DNA of 64,000 nucleotides from Hyphomicrobiales bacterium (GCA_026400435.1 JAPLOZ010000041.1:1-64000), one strand, 5' to 3'; shown: positions 9,613 to 19,275, numbered from the stretch's first letter. The notes: a model not told the origin generated them from the letters alone. Program-made: numbers and translations.

Positions 9613-11010
9613 CTAACGCAACGCTCTTGCGCGGCGGCTTATGTAATCTTCCACCATTTTCAGGTCCGAGGGAAGTACCGTATATTTTTCCGCCGCGCTC
9701 ATCATTCCGGCCAGCCACTCGGGCAACGCCGGCACGACACCGCAGGCAGCTTCGACGGCCGCCGGAAATTTTGCCGGGTGCGCGGTAGCCAGCACGATCA
9801 TCGGGGTTTGCGACGCTGCCGTCCTGCGCGCCACATGCACGGCCGTCGCGGTGTGCGGGTCGAGCAGATAGCCGTCGGCCTTCAATGTGGCGCGGATTGT
9901 GTCCGCCGCTTCCGCTGATGTCGCGCGGCCGGCATCGAACTCGGCGCGGATGCGGGCCAGCGCCTGCGGGTCCACCGTGAAGGCGCCTGATTGCCTGAGG
10001 CTGCCCATGTAGCCCCGGACCGCGCCGGCGTCGCGGCCGCCAGCCTCGAACAGCAGCCGCTCGAAATTCGACGATATCTGGATGTCCATCGAAGGCGATG
10101 TCGTCTCGACCACGCCCTGCATGCGGTATTCGCCGCCGGCCAGCGTGCGGGCCAGGATGTCGTTGTCGTTGGTGGCGATCACCAGCCTTTCGATGGGCAG
10201 CCCCATGCGCTTGGCGGCGTAGCCGGCGAAAATGTCGCCGAAATTGCCGGTTGGCACCGTGAAGGAAACAGGTCTGTCCGGGCTGCCGAGGGAAAGCGCC
10301 GATGAGAAATAATAGACGATCTGCGCCATGATGCGCGCCCAGTTGATGGAATTCACGCCAGACAACCCGACCCTGTCGCGGAAGCCATGGTCGTTGAACA
10401 TGTCCTTCACCAGGCCTTGGCAGTCGTCGAAGTTGCCCTCGACGGCCAGCGCGTGAACGTTGCTGGCGGCGTGCGTGGTCATCTGGCGTTGCTGGACGGG
10501 CGAAACCTTGCCGTGCGGGAACAGGATGAAGATGTCGGTCCGGTCACGCCCTGCAAAGGCGTCGATCGCGGCCCCGCCTGTGTCGCCGGAGGTTGCCCCC
10601 GCGATGGTGGCGCGCTGGCCGCGCTCGGCCAATATGTGGTCCATCAGCCGCGCAAGAAGCTGCATGGCCACATCCTTGAAGGCCAGTGTCGGGCCATGAA
10701 ACAGTTCGAGCACGAAAGTGTTCGCGCCAAGCTGGACAATCGGGCAGACAGCCTCATGCCGGAACGTAGCGTAGGCTTCCCGGGCGAGCCGCTCAAACAC
10801 CTGCGGCGATACTTCGCCGCCCAGAAACGGTGTCAGGAGCCTGACCGCCAGATCGGGAGAGGGGAGGCCACGCATGGCCCGGATTTCGGCGCTGCTGAAG
10901 TGCGGCCACTCCTGCGGCACATACAGCCCGCCGTCGCGCGCAAGCCCGGCCAGCAGCGCATCCGCAAACCCGATGACCGGCGCCTCGCCTCTGGTGCTTA
11001 TATATTTCAT
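9613..11010 (-). CDS. thrC: threonine synthase
   Basis: PLP-dependent enzyme that converts O-phosphohomoserine to threonine. The 465-aa protein starts with MKYISTRG, has the PLP-lysine segment HGPTLAFKDVAMQLL around residue 105-120, GATSGDTGGAAI and PTGNFGDIFAGY. It is the full-length long form found in proteobacteria. It probably heads an operon with the M16 peptidase, GNAT and GGDEF/EAL genes. Divergent from the lipoprotein gene at 11152. Confidence 0.95.
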   Translation of the reverse strand: MKYISTRGEAPVIGFADALLAGLARDGGLYVPQEWPHFSSAEIRAMRGLPSPDLAVRLLTPFLGGEVSPQVFERLAREAYATFRHEAVCPIVQLGANTFVLELFHGPTLAFKDVAMQLLARLMDHILAERGQRATIAGATSGDTGGAAIDAFAGRDRTDIFILFPHGKVSPVQQRQMTTHAASNVHALAVEGNFDDCQGLVKDMFNDHGFRDRVGLSGVNSINWARIMAQIVYYFSSALSLGSPDRPVSFTVPTGNFGDIFAGYAAKRMGLPIERLVIATNDNDILARTLAGGEYRMQGVVETTSPSMDIQISSNFERLLFEAGGRDAGAVRGYMGSLRQSGAFTVDPQALARIRAEFDAGRATSAEAADTIRATLKADGYLLDPHTATAVHVARRTAASQTPMIVLATAHPAKFPAAVEAACGVVPALPEWLAGMMSAAEKYTVLPSDLKMVEDYISRRARALR

Positions 11011-11151
11011 GCCCGTCCGTCCCTGCCAGCCGTCGCATCTAGCCGGCCTTGGTTAAAGTTTGCGCCAGCGCCCTTCATGTTGGCCCGTCGCATTTTTGCC
11101 CCGCGCTTGCTATAGAGCAGCGGCTTTGCGTGAGGGAAGTGGAGTTTTCGA

Positions 11152-11745
11152 TTGGTCGAGGGTCGTTTTCTGACAGGTTTGGTCTTCGCGGGCTTCTTGC
11201 TGGCCGCCACCGGCTGTCAATCAGGCGGCGCGGGCAGCATGCTCGGCCTTGGCGGCGGCAAGACAGAGCCGAAGCCGGTCGTTGCCCCCGAGGGCAAGAT
11301 TCTTGCGAGCGAACTCCTCGCCTATTGCCCCAAGATCATCGTCAAGGAAGCCGAAGGCGTTCTGAACCGCTACGCCAAGGGCGGAGAAGGCGACCCGGCC
11401 AAGCTTGCCTATCAGGTGTCGATTTCCGACTCCACGCGCAGCTGCGATCGCTCGACCGGCATGCTTGCCATTAAACTGGCGCTGGCCGGCCGCGTCGTTC
11501 CCGGTCCCGCTGGAACGCCCGGAACGATCACCCTGCCGATCAGGATCATGGTGGTGCAAGGCGGCGGGGATGTGGTTTACAATCAGGTCGTCAGCCAGCA
11601 GGTGTCGGTAGGGTCTCAGGTGCAGCAGTTCGTCATCAGCGATTCGAGCGTCGTTGTGCCTATTCCCGCAGACAAGACGCTGCAGATTTTCGCGGGCTTC
11701 GACCAGGGGCCGAAGAAGAAGCAACAGGACGAGCAAGCGTTCTAG
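11152..11745 (+). CDS. predicted lipoprotein, unknown function
   Basis: 197-aa protein with a lipoprotein signal peptide: a hydrophobic stretch and lipobox LLAATGC near residue 22, followed by a Gly/Ser-rich linker. The mature part has no domain I recognise; it contains two cysteines (LAYCPKI and TRSCDRS) and a beta-rich C-terminal half ending in a charged KKKQQDEQ tail. The start shown is a TTG; the exact start is uncertain, but the signal sequence begins within a few codons of it. It ends 9 bp before the ABC ATPase gene, so the two are probably cotranscribed. Confidence 0.8.
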   Translation: MVEGRFLTGLVFAGFLLAATGCQSGGAGSMLGLGGGKTEPKPVVAPEGKILASELLAYCPKIIVKEAEGVLNRYAKGGEGDPAKLAYQVSISDSTRSCDRSTGMLAIKLALAGRVVPGPAGTPGTITLPIRIMVVQGGGDVVYNQVVSQQVSVGSQVQQFVISDSSVVVPIPADKTLQIFAGFDQGPKKKQQDEQAF

Positions 11746-11754
11746 ACGGACAAG

Positions 11755-12465
11755 ATGGTCTCCATCCGCCTCGACAATGTCAGCCTGCGCTACCCCGTGC
11801 CGAGGGGCACGCGGCTGTCTCCGCACCCGGGCAGCAAGGTAGGCGGACGCTTCGGCGGAAACAAGGGAAGCGGCGGTTACGTCACCGCGCTCGACGGGGT
11901 CAGCTTCGCGATCGAAGCCGGCGACCGGCTCGGCCTCATCGGCACCAACGGCGCCGGCAAGACCAGCCTGCTCAAAGTGATTTACGGCATCTACGAGCCG
12001 ACCAGCGGCGTCGTGCGCACCGAGGGTCGGGTCGACGCTCTCTTCAACATCAATCTGGGGTTTCGCTCCCATGCGAGCGGCCGCCGCAACATCGTTCTGC
12101 GCGGGCTTATCAACGGTTGGACGAGCGCCGAGATAGAAGAACGCATGGACGCCATCATCGGGTTCAGCGAACTTGGCGATTTCATCGACATGCCGATCGA
12201 AACCTATTCGGCGGGCATGTCCGCTCGGCTTGCCTTCGCCATCGCCACCAGCTTCGATCCCGAGATCCTGCTGATGGACGAATGGATCGGCGCCGGCGAC
12301 CAGTCTTTTCAGGACAAGGCCAAGATCCGCATGGACGAGATGGTCGCAAAGGCCGGCGTCATTGTGCTGGCGTCGCACAACGACCAGCTAATCAAGCGTG
12401 TCTGCAATAAGGTGCTGACCCTGGAAAAGGGAGCCGTGAAGGATTTTCGGGTTCTGCCCGCCTGA
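11755..12465 (+). CDS. ABC transporter ATP-binding protein, polysaccharide export type
   Basis: 236-aa ATPase of the Wzt/KpsT/RfbE-like family, which energises export of surface polysaccharide across the inner membrane. Walker A GTNGAGKTS is near residue 63, the signature YSAGMSARLAFAIA about residue 157, and Walker B EILLMDEWIGAGD about residue 178. There is a 20-residue Gly-rich insert near the N-terminus (around residues 25-42). No permease (Wzm-like) gene accompanies it in this window, so the partner must be elsewhere. It precedes a surface-glycan gene block on the opposite strand. Confidence 0.88.
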   Translation: MVSIRLDNVSLRYPVPRGTRLSPHPGSKVGGRFGGNKGSGGYVTALDGVSFAIEAGDRLGLIGTNGAGKTSLLKVIYGIYEPTSGVVRTEGRVDALFNINLGFRSHASGRRNIVLRGLINGWTSAEIEERMDAIIGFSELGDFIDMPIETYSAGMSARLAFAIATSFDPEILLMDEWIGAGDQSFQDKAKIRMDEMVAKAGVIVLASHNDQLIKRVCNKVLTLEKGAVKDFRVLPA

Positions 12466-12477
12466 TCGGGCGAGGGC

Positions 12478-14232
12478 TCATCCCACGTCCGACGACGCCT
12501 GCACGAAAGTCAGCCAGGCGTCGTCGCGCGGCACCTCGGCCGGTACGACGAATTCCGCCACCCTGCCGATCATCGCCGACGGCCGGGCGAAACGCTCGAC
12601 GACCGCGCATTCGGGCCGGTCGCCATAATCGTCGAAAAGGATCCGGCAGCCCTGTTGGGCAAACAGCAGCGTCGCCATGAAGCACGCCACGCGAAACCGC
12701 CCGTCGATCAACACCAGGTCCGGCTTGAGGCCGCGCTTGATGCACTGTTCCCAGGCAAGCAGCGGGTAGTTCGAGTAGTTTTTCCAATGCGTATCGGCGA
12801 CCGGGAATCCCCAGTCCTTGACCGGCCCAAGATCGACGTGGAGCGGGATCAGTTCCGACGCCGACCGCCGCTTGGCGATCTTGCGGGCCACGGCGTCCAG
12901 CCAGGCCCGATCGCTCTCCACGCTGAGGATGACCGGCACGCCGATCTCGCAGGCTTTGACGGTGCTGCCGCCGGCGCCGTATTCGAGATAGCAGCGCGAA
13001 ACCGCCATGATTTCTTCCAGTCGCCGTGCGCCATCAGCCGGCATTGTCGGTGCGTCGGGCATGGGTTGCCAACCTTCCGGCGGCCAGACGATCTTCTGGG
13101 CGACATGCAGGCTATTTCCGACAATTCCGCTTTCGATGGGCGTGACACTCAGCTCAAACCCGGAAAATGCCGCGGTCTCCTCTTCGGATAGCTCGAATGA
13201 GAGTTCGAAGCCGCAGCCAAGGGCCGCGTCGGGATGGACTTTCGCGACGTCGGGGCGGTTCACCCTGCGCACGACCTTGTCGACGATCGTCCGGTCACCG
13301 ATCTTGAGCAGGAAGCTCGATACGGGCGATCCGTCATTGCGCACTGCCCACCCCATGACAAGAAAGCTGTCGTGCCTGCCCGACAGGACATCGACGTAGC
13401 CGCGATAGATCGGGGCGGGCGCATGCGGACCGGCCTCTTTGGCCGGTTCGGGGCCGTCGGGCGCCCCGACTTCCTTGATAAGGGTTAACCGCTCATCGTC
13501 GGATTGCCATGGCTCCAGATAGTCGGGCGTTCGCTTCATAGTTCTCTTGAGGAGGTCGTGGTTGCGCGTCACGTCCGCCCCGTTGCGAAAGGTTGGCGCG
13601 TCCGCGGCCAAAAGACCGCCATCGATGGACAGGAAAAGCACGTTGCCCTCGGAAAAGCCCTCAACCTTGCCCTTGTAAAGCAGGCTGGCGTGTCTCCTTG
13701 ACCACTCGACATGCCCGTGCCCGTAGCCCTTGAACCGCGTATCGAGATAACCGCCGGTTCGCATGGCGTGCCGGCTCACGGCGGTGCATTGGCCGGAGAC
13801 GACATGGTTGAAATGCGGTTGCTCCGGCGTTCCGTCTCCCGACGGGAACAGTTGTTCGGAAGCAAACAGTGTCGCATAGGAAAAGTTCACGTGATCCCAG
13901 CGCGCGGCGGCTTTGACCCATTGGTCGAGCCAGCCGGCCTCGGCAGGACACGTGTCGTCTTCGAGCAGCAGAATGGGATCGCAATTTGTGCGGCTCATGA
14001 AGTGAAAAAGACCGCGGTTCTTGTTCCAGACGACACCTCGGTTGGCTGCAAAAACAGCGTCGACGCCATGTGCTTTGCAAATCGCTTCGGAATCCACGTC
14101 GTCGTCCGCGTCGCACATCACGATGAGGTCATGGGGCTCGGGCGTCAGCTTGGCGATGGATGACAGGCACCGCTCTAGAAACTGGGGGCGCTTGTATGTG
14201 ATAATGGCGATTCCGGGGTGGGGCATTGGCAA
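12478..14232 (-). CDS. glycosyltransferase-methyltransferase-like fusion protein
   Basis: 584-aa multidomain protein. Residues 5-240 are a GT-A (GT2-like) domain: GIAIITYKRPQFLERCL at the start and an acidic metal motif LLLEDDTC near residue 93. The middle (about 275-385) is a beta-rich region I do not recognise. The C-terminal part (about 405-575) looks like a Rossmann-fold, methyltransferase-like domain with LEYGAGGST and DLVLIDGRFRVAC. It is probably involved in surface glycan synthesis; donor and acceptor are unknown. It ends 13 bp from the convergent ABC ATPase. Base composition is like the rest of the chromosome, unlike the AT-rich gene immediately upstream. Confidence 0.75.
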   Translation of the reverse strand: MPMPHPGIAIITYKRPQFLERCLSSIAKLTPEPHDLIVMCDADDDVDSEAICKAHGVDAVFAANRGVVWNKNRGLFHFMSRTNCDPILLLEDDTCPAEAGWLDQWVKAAARWDHVNFSYATLFASEQLFPSGDGTPEQPHFNHVVSGQCTAVSRHAMRTGGYLDTRFKGYGHGHVEWSRRHASLLYKGKVEGFSEGNVLFLSIDGGLLAADAPTFRNGADVTRNHDLLKRTMKRTPDYLEPWQSDDERLTLIKEVGAPDGPEPAKEAGPHAPAPIYRGYVDVLSGRHDSFLVMGWAVRNDGSPVSSFLLKIGDRTIVDKVVRRVNRPDVAKVHPDAALGCGFELSFELSEEETAAFSGFELSVTPIESGIVGNSLHVAQKIVWPPEGWQPMPDAPTMPADGARRLEEIMAVSRCYLEYGAGGSTVKACEIGVPVILSVESDRAWLDAVARKIAKRRSASELIPLHVDLGPVKDWGFPVADTHWKNYSNYPLLAWEQCIKRGLKPDLVLIDGRFRVACFMATLLFAQQGCRILFDDYGDRPECAVVERFARPSAMIGRVAEFVVPAEVPRDDAWLTFVQASSDVG

Positions 14233-14312
14233 ATCTGCAATGAGCTTATCAACTGAGGCAGACCTTTAAACCCGAAACTTTCTACGGAAAATGCTTCTTT
14301 GGCTGTGCGTAT

Positions 14313-15143
14313 CTACGCAGTTTGCTCGCCTGCTGCCTTGGTCGCCACGGCAGCTTTTTTCTCGGCTACAATCGCCAGGGATGGGCCGTTCTGATGAGAG
14401 GGATGGTCAAACCCCATCTCTTTGATTGCAAACCCGTACATGGCTAACGCCTTAAACAAAGACTCCCGAGTAAGCCACATAGCATGATCAGAACTTCCTC
14501 CAGAGAAGCCAGCCCAGTCAAGAGCACTCGCATAGCGACGCCTCGACATCCAATAAACATTGCCATCTATGAAAATCTCTTCAACTGGTGAGAATTGTTC
14601 ATTTTGAGCGGAAAGCCCTTTTATAATATCTTTATCATAATAGTGCGTCCAAATGAATAGTGTATCTGAAACCCTGCTCAAATCGCGTATAAATTCTACT
14701 GGATTTTGCATGTGGTATAGGATTCCAGAAGCAATACAAACATCAAAAAAATCACTGGTATCCCTTATGTATCTCCGGGCATCTCCGTAAAGAAAATCGA
14801 CATTGTCTAATTTAAATATTTGCTTTATACATAGGCACTTTAAAAAAGATCTGGAGTTTGCTTCAACAGATACGACTCTTTCAGCCCCTGCGTTTTGAAG
14901 CATATAGGTGTGCCCGCCCTCCAAGGGACCGAGTTCCAGCACAGAGCGCCCGGCCAATCCGCCAAGGATTTCCGATAACCAGCTTATGCGACCGTCTTCA
15001 AAAAGCTGCGCATGGCCCGGGCTCGTTGTGAGGCCGGAGTCTGCCGGCATCGCGGATGACCACTCACCAGCGAAAAGATCAAGCATGTTCTGATCGGTGG
15101 GATAGTGTGAAGTATATCCGTCTAGAACGCTTACGTTCGACAT
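14313..15143 (-). CDS. class I SAM-dependent methyltransferase, AT-rich
   Basis: About 276 aa. The SAM-binding region is visible as SVLELGPLEGGHTYML followed by VVSVEAN and VDFLYGDARRYI; FDVCIASGILYHM is the usual motif after strand 4. The target is unknown, but the neighbours point to modification of a surface glycan. I chose the ATG at 15143 because the longer in-frame reading (from 15224) would overlap the upstream glycosyltransferase by 80 bp; with this start the genes are 1 bp apart. Base composition and codon choice (many A/T third positions) differ sharply from the flanking genes, which suggests acquisition by transfer together with the next gene. Confidence 0.8.
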   Translation of the reverse strand: MSNVSVLDGYTSHYPTDQNMLDLFAGEWSSAMPADSGLTTSPGHAQLFEDGRISWLSEILGGLAGRSVLELGPLEGGHTYMLQNAGAERVVSVEANSRSFLKCLCIKQIFKLDNVDFLYGDARRYIRDTSDFFDVCIASGILYHMQNPVEFIRDLSRVSDTLFIWTHYYDKDIIKGLSAQNEQFSPVEEIFIDGNVYWMSRRRYASALDWAGFSGGSSDHAMWLTRESLFKALAMYGFAIKEMGFDHPSHQNGPSLAIVAEKKAAVATKAAGEQTA

Positions 15144-15144
15144 T

Positions 15145-15963
15145 TTATATACGCCCCCATCCATTACCAATAACAGAATTTTTCTCGAGATTTGAAAAAG
15201 TTGCCATGAAATATTTATATCCATCTGGATTTATATTGTAAATTTCCCTATACAATAGAGGGATATGTTCAAAGTCGTTTAAAACTATTTTTCTTATATG
15301 GTTTGGTTTTGGACCATGAAAGTGGACGATATTGGCATTGTTATTGACTCCCCAGTACGGCTTCCAGTTGTACTCCAACGGCATGCGATCCCATCGTTTC
15401 GAAAAAAATGCATTCAGAGCACCCTGATCATAAGTTCCTCGACCCTTCTTGTAAAAAGTTGCTAGGCGAGGACGTACAAAATCGGAAAATGCTTCGAACA
15501 CAGATCGGAATTGGGGGACATTGATGATCATGCTTCCTGAATTGAAAAAACTCCAGTCTCCCAGCTTCATTTCGGGCGCGCATGAAAAAAACTTAGGTGG
15601 CTTACCTTGATACGCAAAACTGCGGCAGAATATGACGTCAACGTCTGTATATAAAACGAACTCTTCGTCCTTCTCGATGAGTGGAATGTCGAGTCGGAGA
15701 TATGCTCCCGTTGCCGTGGAGGATTTCCATTGGACGTTGTCGGGTGTGCTATTGATAGTTTCTAAGAAACTGCTCGAGTGATTTACGATGAAAACGCCGT
15801 TAGCGCGTAGCCAGTGGGTAAGTTCCGTCTCTTCGCCGTAGTATATACAGCACGGTATTAGGTCAGTAAATTTGTAGCAAGAATAAACGGCAGTTTTGAT
15901 CATATATTCATAATTTTGAACGCCATTTTCGTTGATTGCAAAATACCATTTTTTTATTTGCAT
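15145..15963 (-). CDS. glycosyltransferase-like protein, AT-rich
   Basis: 272-aa protein with the look of a GT-A glycosyltransferase (GT8-like): a YTDVDVIFCRSF segment provides a DxD metal-binding motif around residue 105, preceded by TGAYLRLDIPLIEK. Sugar donor and acceptor are unknown. It is clearly AT-rich compared with genes on both sides, and is tightly linked (1 bp) to the methyltransferase gene downstream. About 57 bp separate its start from the large GT2 gene upstream in the same direction. Confidence 0.7.
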   Translation of the reverse strand: MQIKKWYFAINENGVQNYEYMIKTAVYSCYKFTDLIPCCIYYGEETELTHWLRANGVFIVNHSSSFLETINSTPDNVQWKSSTATGAYLRLDIPLIEKDEEFVLYTDVDVIFCRSFAYQGKPPKFFSCAPEMKLGDWSFFNSGSMIINVPQFRSVFEAFSDFVRPRLATFYKKGRGTYDQGALNAFFSKRWDRMPLEYNWKPYWGVNNNANIVHFHGPKPNHIRKIVLNDFEHIPLLYREIYNINPDGYKYFMATFSNLEKNSVIGNGWGRI

Positions 15964-16020
15964 AGCAAAAAATTCCGGCTCTCTATCGAGAGAGTTGGTT
16001 TGGGTATTATTGGCGAGGGT

Positions 16021-18228
16021 TTAATCCACTGCAAATGAGAAATCCTCGCGCGTCAGGCTCAGATTTTTCGAATAGTAGGGATCGCGTGCGAAGCTCCATT
16101 TTCTCAGCATGTAACCGACCTCGCGTTGATGCCGCGCCGCTTTTTCTGCGCTATCATCTGCCCCCCTCGAAACGCTTTCGAGATGGTAAAGTTCTGCGTA
16201 GGGCGTCCAGACATTCAAATATCCCGCCCCGCGAATCTTGAGACAGAAATCGACGTCGTTGAACGCGACGGTCAGGTCCGTTTCGTTGAGTCCACCGACA
16301 GCTTCATACAAGTGTTTGCGGACGACGAGGCAGGCGCCGGTAACAGCCGACAGGTTTTGCAGCACTTTCAGCCGCGAAAAGTACCCTGCGTGATCACGCG
16401 GGAAGTGTTTATGAGAATGCCCCGCCACCCCGCCGATGCCCAAGATCACCCCGGCGTGCTGGATCGTGTCATCGGCATAGTAGAGCTTGGCGCCAACGCA
16501 GCCGATATCCTCCTGCGCGGCCCAAGACACCATCTCGGTCAGCCAGTCGGGCGAGATGACCTCGATGTCGTTGTTGACCAGGCCGACGATATCGCCCTTC
16601 GCCTGCGAGACCGCGAAATTGTTGATCTCGGAATAGTTGAACGGCTTGTCCCACGAGAGGACCCGGACATTTTCCGCCCTGGCGATCTCCGCGAGATAGG
16701 CGAGCGTTTCCGGTTCGGTCGAGCCGTTGTCGACCACGATGATCTCGTACGGAGCATAGGTCGTCTTCTGCAGGATCGAACCGATGCAGCCGCGCAGCAG
16801 CGCGACCTTGTCGCGTGTCGGTACGATGATGCTGACCAGAGGCGCGGGGTCCGGCACGGCGAAGCGCAGCCGGTAGAAGGGCGTATCGGGCGCGGCCTCC
16901 ACTGTTGCGGCCAGGCCCGTGCGGGCAACATGCTCCTTCAGCGCGCGCATCCCGGCGTCATAGGCATAGCTCTTCTCGCCGCCGGCCGCGGCCGTCGATC
17001 CATCGACAGCACGCCAGTGGTAGAGCACCTTCGGGATGTGGCGGATGTTTCGCTGATCGATGCGTTCGAGGATGCGCAGGCTGATGTCGTAATCCTGGCT
17101 GCCTTCGAAACCGGCCCGCCAGCCGCCGACGGCACGGATGTTCTCGGCGCGGTGCACCGTCAGGTGGTTGAGGTAGTTCTGCGAGCGAAAAAGCTCGCGC
17201 GAGAAGTCCGGCTTGAAATAGGGGTCGTAGCGGCGGCCAGCCGCGTCGAGCTTGTCCTCGTCGCTGTAGATCAGTTCGGCATCGGGATGGCGCGCGATTT
17301 CCAGCGCCACCTCCGCCAGCGCATGCGGACGCAGTATGTCGTCATGATCGAGAAGCGCAATCCAGTCTCCGCTGGCGAGTCCGAAGGCCGAGTTGGTCGC
17401 GGCCGAGATGTGTCCGTTCTGCTGCCGCAAGGTCATCTTGATGCGGCCGTCGCGAATCGCGTATTCGGCCAGAATTGCGCGGACATGGGGCTTGGTCGAG
17501 AAGTCGTCGGCGATGCAAAGCTGCCAGTTGGGATAGATCTGCTGGAGGACACTGTCGATTGCGGCACGCAGCAGCTTTTCCGGCGTGTTGTAAACCGGCA
17601 TCACGACCGAAATCAGCGGCGGCTGCTCGATCGCGTCCACCTCCGCGCGCAGCGCATTGGCGTCGCGCTGCCTGTCGAAATCGTGGCGCTTTATCCAACT
17701 TGCATATGAGTTGCCAGTGCGCGCGAGAACGGACGGGTCTCCCAGTCGCAGGAAATGCGGTCTGGCGAGCGCGCGCCAGTAAGCCGGGAAGCGGGACGCG
17801 AAACCGCGCGGATCGGCCCTCAGCACCGCCAGTCCGTGCGTCGCCAGATGCCTCGCCAGGCGCAAAGTCGAAAGGCGCCGCGCGGTGAAACGGCCAATCC
17901 TGTATTCGCCGCGGCGGCTCATGGGGTCAAGCCGCACCGAAACTGCGTCCTGCGGCAGCCTGACGGTAATGCCAAACATGTCGCCCTCGCCGACGCGCCT
18001 CAGCCGGACGGAAAACATCTCGCTGAAACCATTCCCGAAATCGAAAAAGACCTGCGGGTCAATCGCTCCGTCGGCAACGATTTCGGCAGTCAACCTGTAC
18101 CAGCCCTGACAAAGAGGCTGGTCAAGGCGGAATACTTCCTGAGGGTCGTCCGTATCGGCCACGACCGGCATCGTACGGTCGAATGCAACCTCTGACAAAT
18201 TCTGGTTGAGGAAATCGATCTTCGACAT
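16021..18228 (-). CDS. two-domain family 2 glycosyltransferase
   Basis: 735-aa protein, probably cytoplasmic or membrane-associated, for synthesis of a surface polysaccharide such as a rhamnan or O-antigen. After a 200-residue N-terminal region of unknown role there are two GT-A modules. The first (about 215-430) has ISVVMPVYNTPEKLL, DHDDILRPHAL and YSDEDK. The second (about 465-720) has VSIIVPTRDK, NNDIEVISPDWL and ends near VAFNDVDFCLKIRGAG. This tandem architecture is common in rhamnan and O-antigen synthesis loci. The rfb genes for dTDP-rhamnose lie immediately upstream in the same direction, so rhamnose is a plausible donor sugar. Confidence 0.85.
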   Translation of the reverse strand: MSKIDFLNQNLSEVAFDRTMPVVADTDDPQEVFRLDQPLCQGWYRLTAEIVADGAIDPQVFFDFGNGFSEMFSVRLRRVGEGDMFGITVRLPQDAVSVRLDPMSRRGEYRIGRFTARRLSTLRLARHLATHGLAVLRADPRGFASRFPAYWRALARPHFLRLGDPSVLARTGNSYASWIKRHDFDRQRDANALRAEVDAIEQPPLISVVMPVYNTPEKLLRAAIDSVLQQIYPNWQLCIADDFSTKPHVRAILAEYAIRDGRIKMTLRQQNGHISAATNSAFGLASGDWIALLDHDDILRPHALAEVALEIARHPDAELIYSDEDKLDAAGRRYDPYFKPDFSRELFRSQNYLNHLTVHRAENIRAVGGWRAGFEGSQDYDISLRILERIDQRNIRHIPKVLYHWRAVDGSTAAAGGEKSYAYDAGMRALKEHVARTGLAATVEAAPDTPFYRLRFAVPDPAPLVSIIVPTRDKVALLRGCIGSILQKTTYAPYEIIVVDNGSTEPETLAYLAEIARAENVRVLSWDKPFNYSEINNFAVSQAKGDIVGLVNNDIEVISPDWLTEMVSWAAQEDIGCVGAKLYYADDTIQHAGVILGIGGVAGHSHKHFPRDHAGYFSRLKVLQNLSAVTGACLVVRKHLYEAVGGLNETDLTVAFNDVDFCLKIRGAGYLNVWTPYAELYHLESVSRGADDSAEKAARHQREVGYMLRKWSFARDPYYSKNLSLTREDFSFAVD

Positions 18229-18390
18229 TGCCCCGCAAGCGCAGTTGGGGAATCGCTCCCCGAGCGGTTCAATATGTGAAGTATCGCAATGTATAATTTG
18301 TGTATAGATGGAATCTACGCGCTTATTTTGTCTTGATGGCTGCTCGCAGTCCTGCGGGATCTGGCAGGAGGAAGACGGATCATTTTCCGG

Positions 18391-19275
18391 TCATTTTGTC
18401 GCAGTGGCCAGCCGGGCGACAACCGCGCTGCAGGACGCCTCCCAATGCGGGGCGCGCCAGCCGAAGATTCGCTCCAGCTTGTCACACGACAGCCGCGAAT
18501 TTGCCGGGCGTCGCGCGCGGGTCGGAAAGTCGTGCGTTGCTATGTCTTCTACCTCTGCGTACGGCCCGCCGAGCGCCTTGCTCTGCGCGAATATCTGCCG
18601 CGCCAGTCCGCTCCAGTTTGTGCCGCCCTCGCCGGTCAGGTGGAAAACCCCGTAGCGACCCTCTTTTTCATCCGCCAGCAAGGTGCCTGCGATCTTCAGG
18701 ATGCCATCGGCTATGTCGGCAGCGGATGTCGGGTTGCCCCATTGGTCCGCCACCACCCGTACCCTGTCGCGCCCTGACGCGAGGGTAAGCATCGTCTTGA
18801 CGAAGTTCCTGCCATGCGGGCTGTAAACCCAGGCAGTACGGAGGATGACATGGCGCGGATTGGCGGCGGCGACGGCGCGTTCTCCGGCGAGCTTGCTGGC
18901 GCCATAGACGCTTGTCGGTCCGGTCGCGTCGGTCTCTTCGTATTCGCCTGGCTTCTCGCCCGAAAAGACATAGTCGGTCGAGAGGTGGATGACCGCGGCG
19001 CCGATCTCCGCCGCTGCCGCCGCCACGGCGCCGGCGCCGGCCGCATTGACCGCGAATGCGCGTTCGGGCTCGTCCTCGGCAAGGTCAACAGCAGTATAGG
19101 CTGCAGCGGAAACGACGATGTCCGGCCGAGCCGCGCGTACGACGGGCAGAATGCTTTCCGGCGCACCAAGATCCAGATCAGGCCGCCCCGCCAGCATGAT
19201 TTCGATGCCCGGGTGGATTGCCTCGGCAAGGCTGCGCGCAACCTGGCCCTCGCGCCCGGTAACGAGCATCCTCAT
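18391..19275 (-). CDS. rfbD: dTDP-4-dehydrorhamnose reductase
   Basis: Final step of dTDP-L-rhamnose synthesis, NADPH-dependent SDR enzyme. It starts [16 protein letters not shown] (nucleotide-binding GxxGxxG variant); STDYVFSG and YGASKLAGE supply the catalytic Ser/Thr and YxxxK. About 294 aa. I chose the ATG at 19275, which overlaps the rfbB stop (ATGA), rather than the longer ORF starting 72 bp upstream. Last gene of rfbA-rfbC-rfbB-rfbD. Confidence 0.95.
   Translation of the reverse strand: MRMLVTGREGQVARSLAEAIHPGIEIMLAGRPDLDLGAPESILPVVRAARPDIVVSAAAYTAVDLAEDEPERAFAVNAAGAGAVAAAAAEIGAAVIHLSTDYVFSGEKPGEYEETDATGPTSVYGASKLAGERAVAAANPRHVILRTAWVYSPHGRNFVKTMLTLASGRDRVRVVADQWGNPTSAADIADGILKIAGTLLADEKEGRYGVFHLTGEGGTNWSGLARQIFAQSKALGGPYAEVEDIATHDFPTRARRPANSRLSCDKLERIFGWRAPHWEASCSAVVARLATATK

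Larger units (their letters stand above)
14313..15963. other. AT-rich two-gene insert in the surface-glycan block
   Basis: By eye the base composition falls well below that of the neighbouring sequence between these limits, then returns abruptly. Only two genes are affected (methyltransferase and glycosyltransferase). I see no transposase, inverted repeats or direct repeats at the edges. The pattern is typical of serotype-type replacement inside polysaccharide loci. Confidence 0.6.

Noticed and set aside
11007-11210. 67-codon minus-strand frame between thrC and the lipoprotein
   Set aside because: Very basic, low-complexity and overlapping the thrC start and lipoprotein start; probably not coding.
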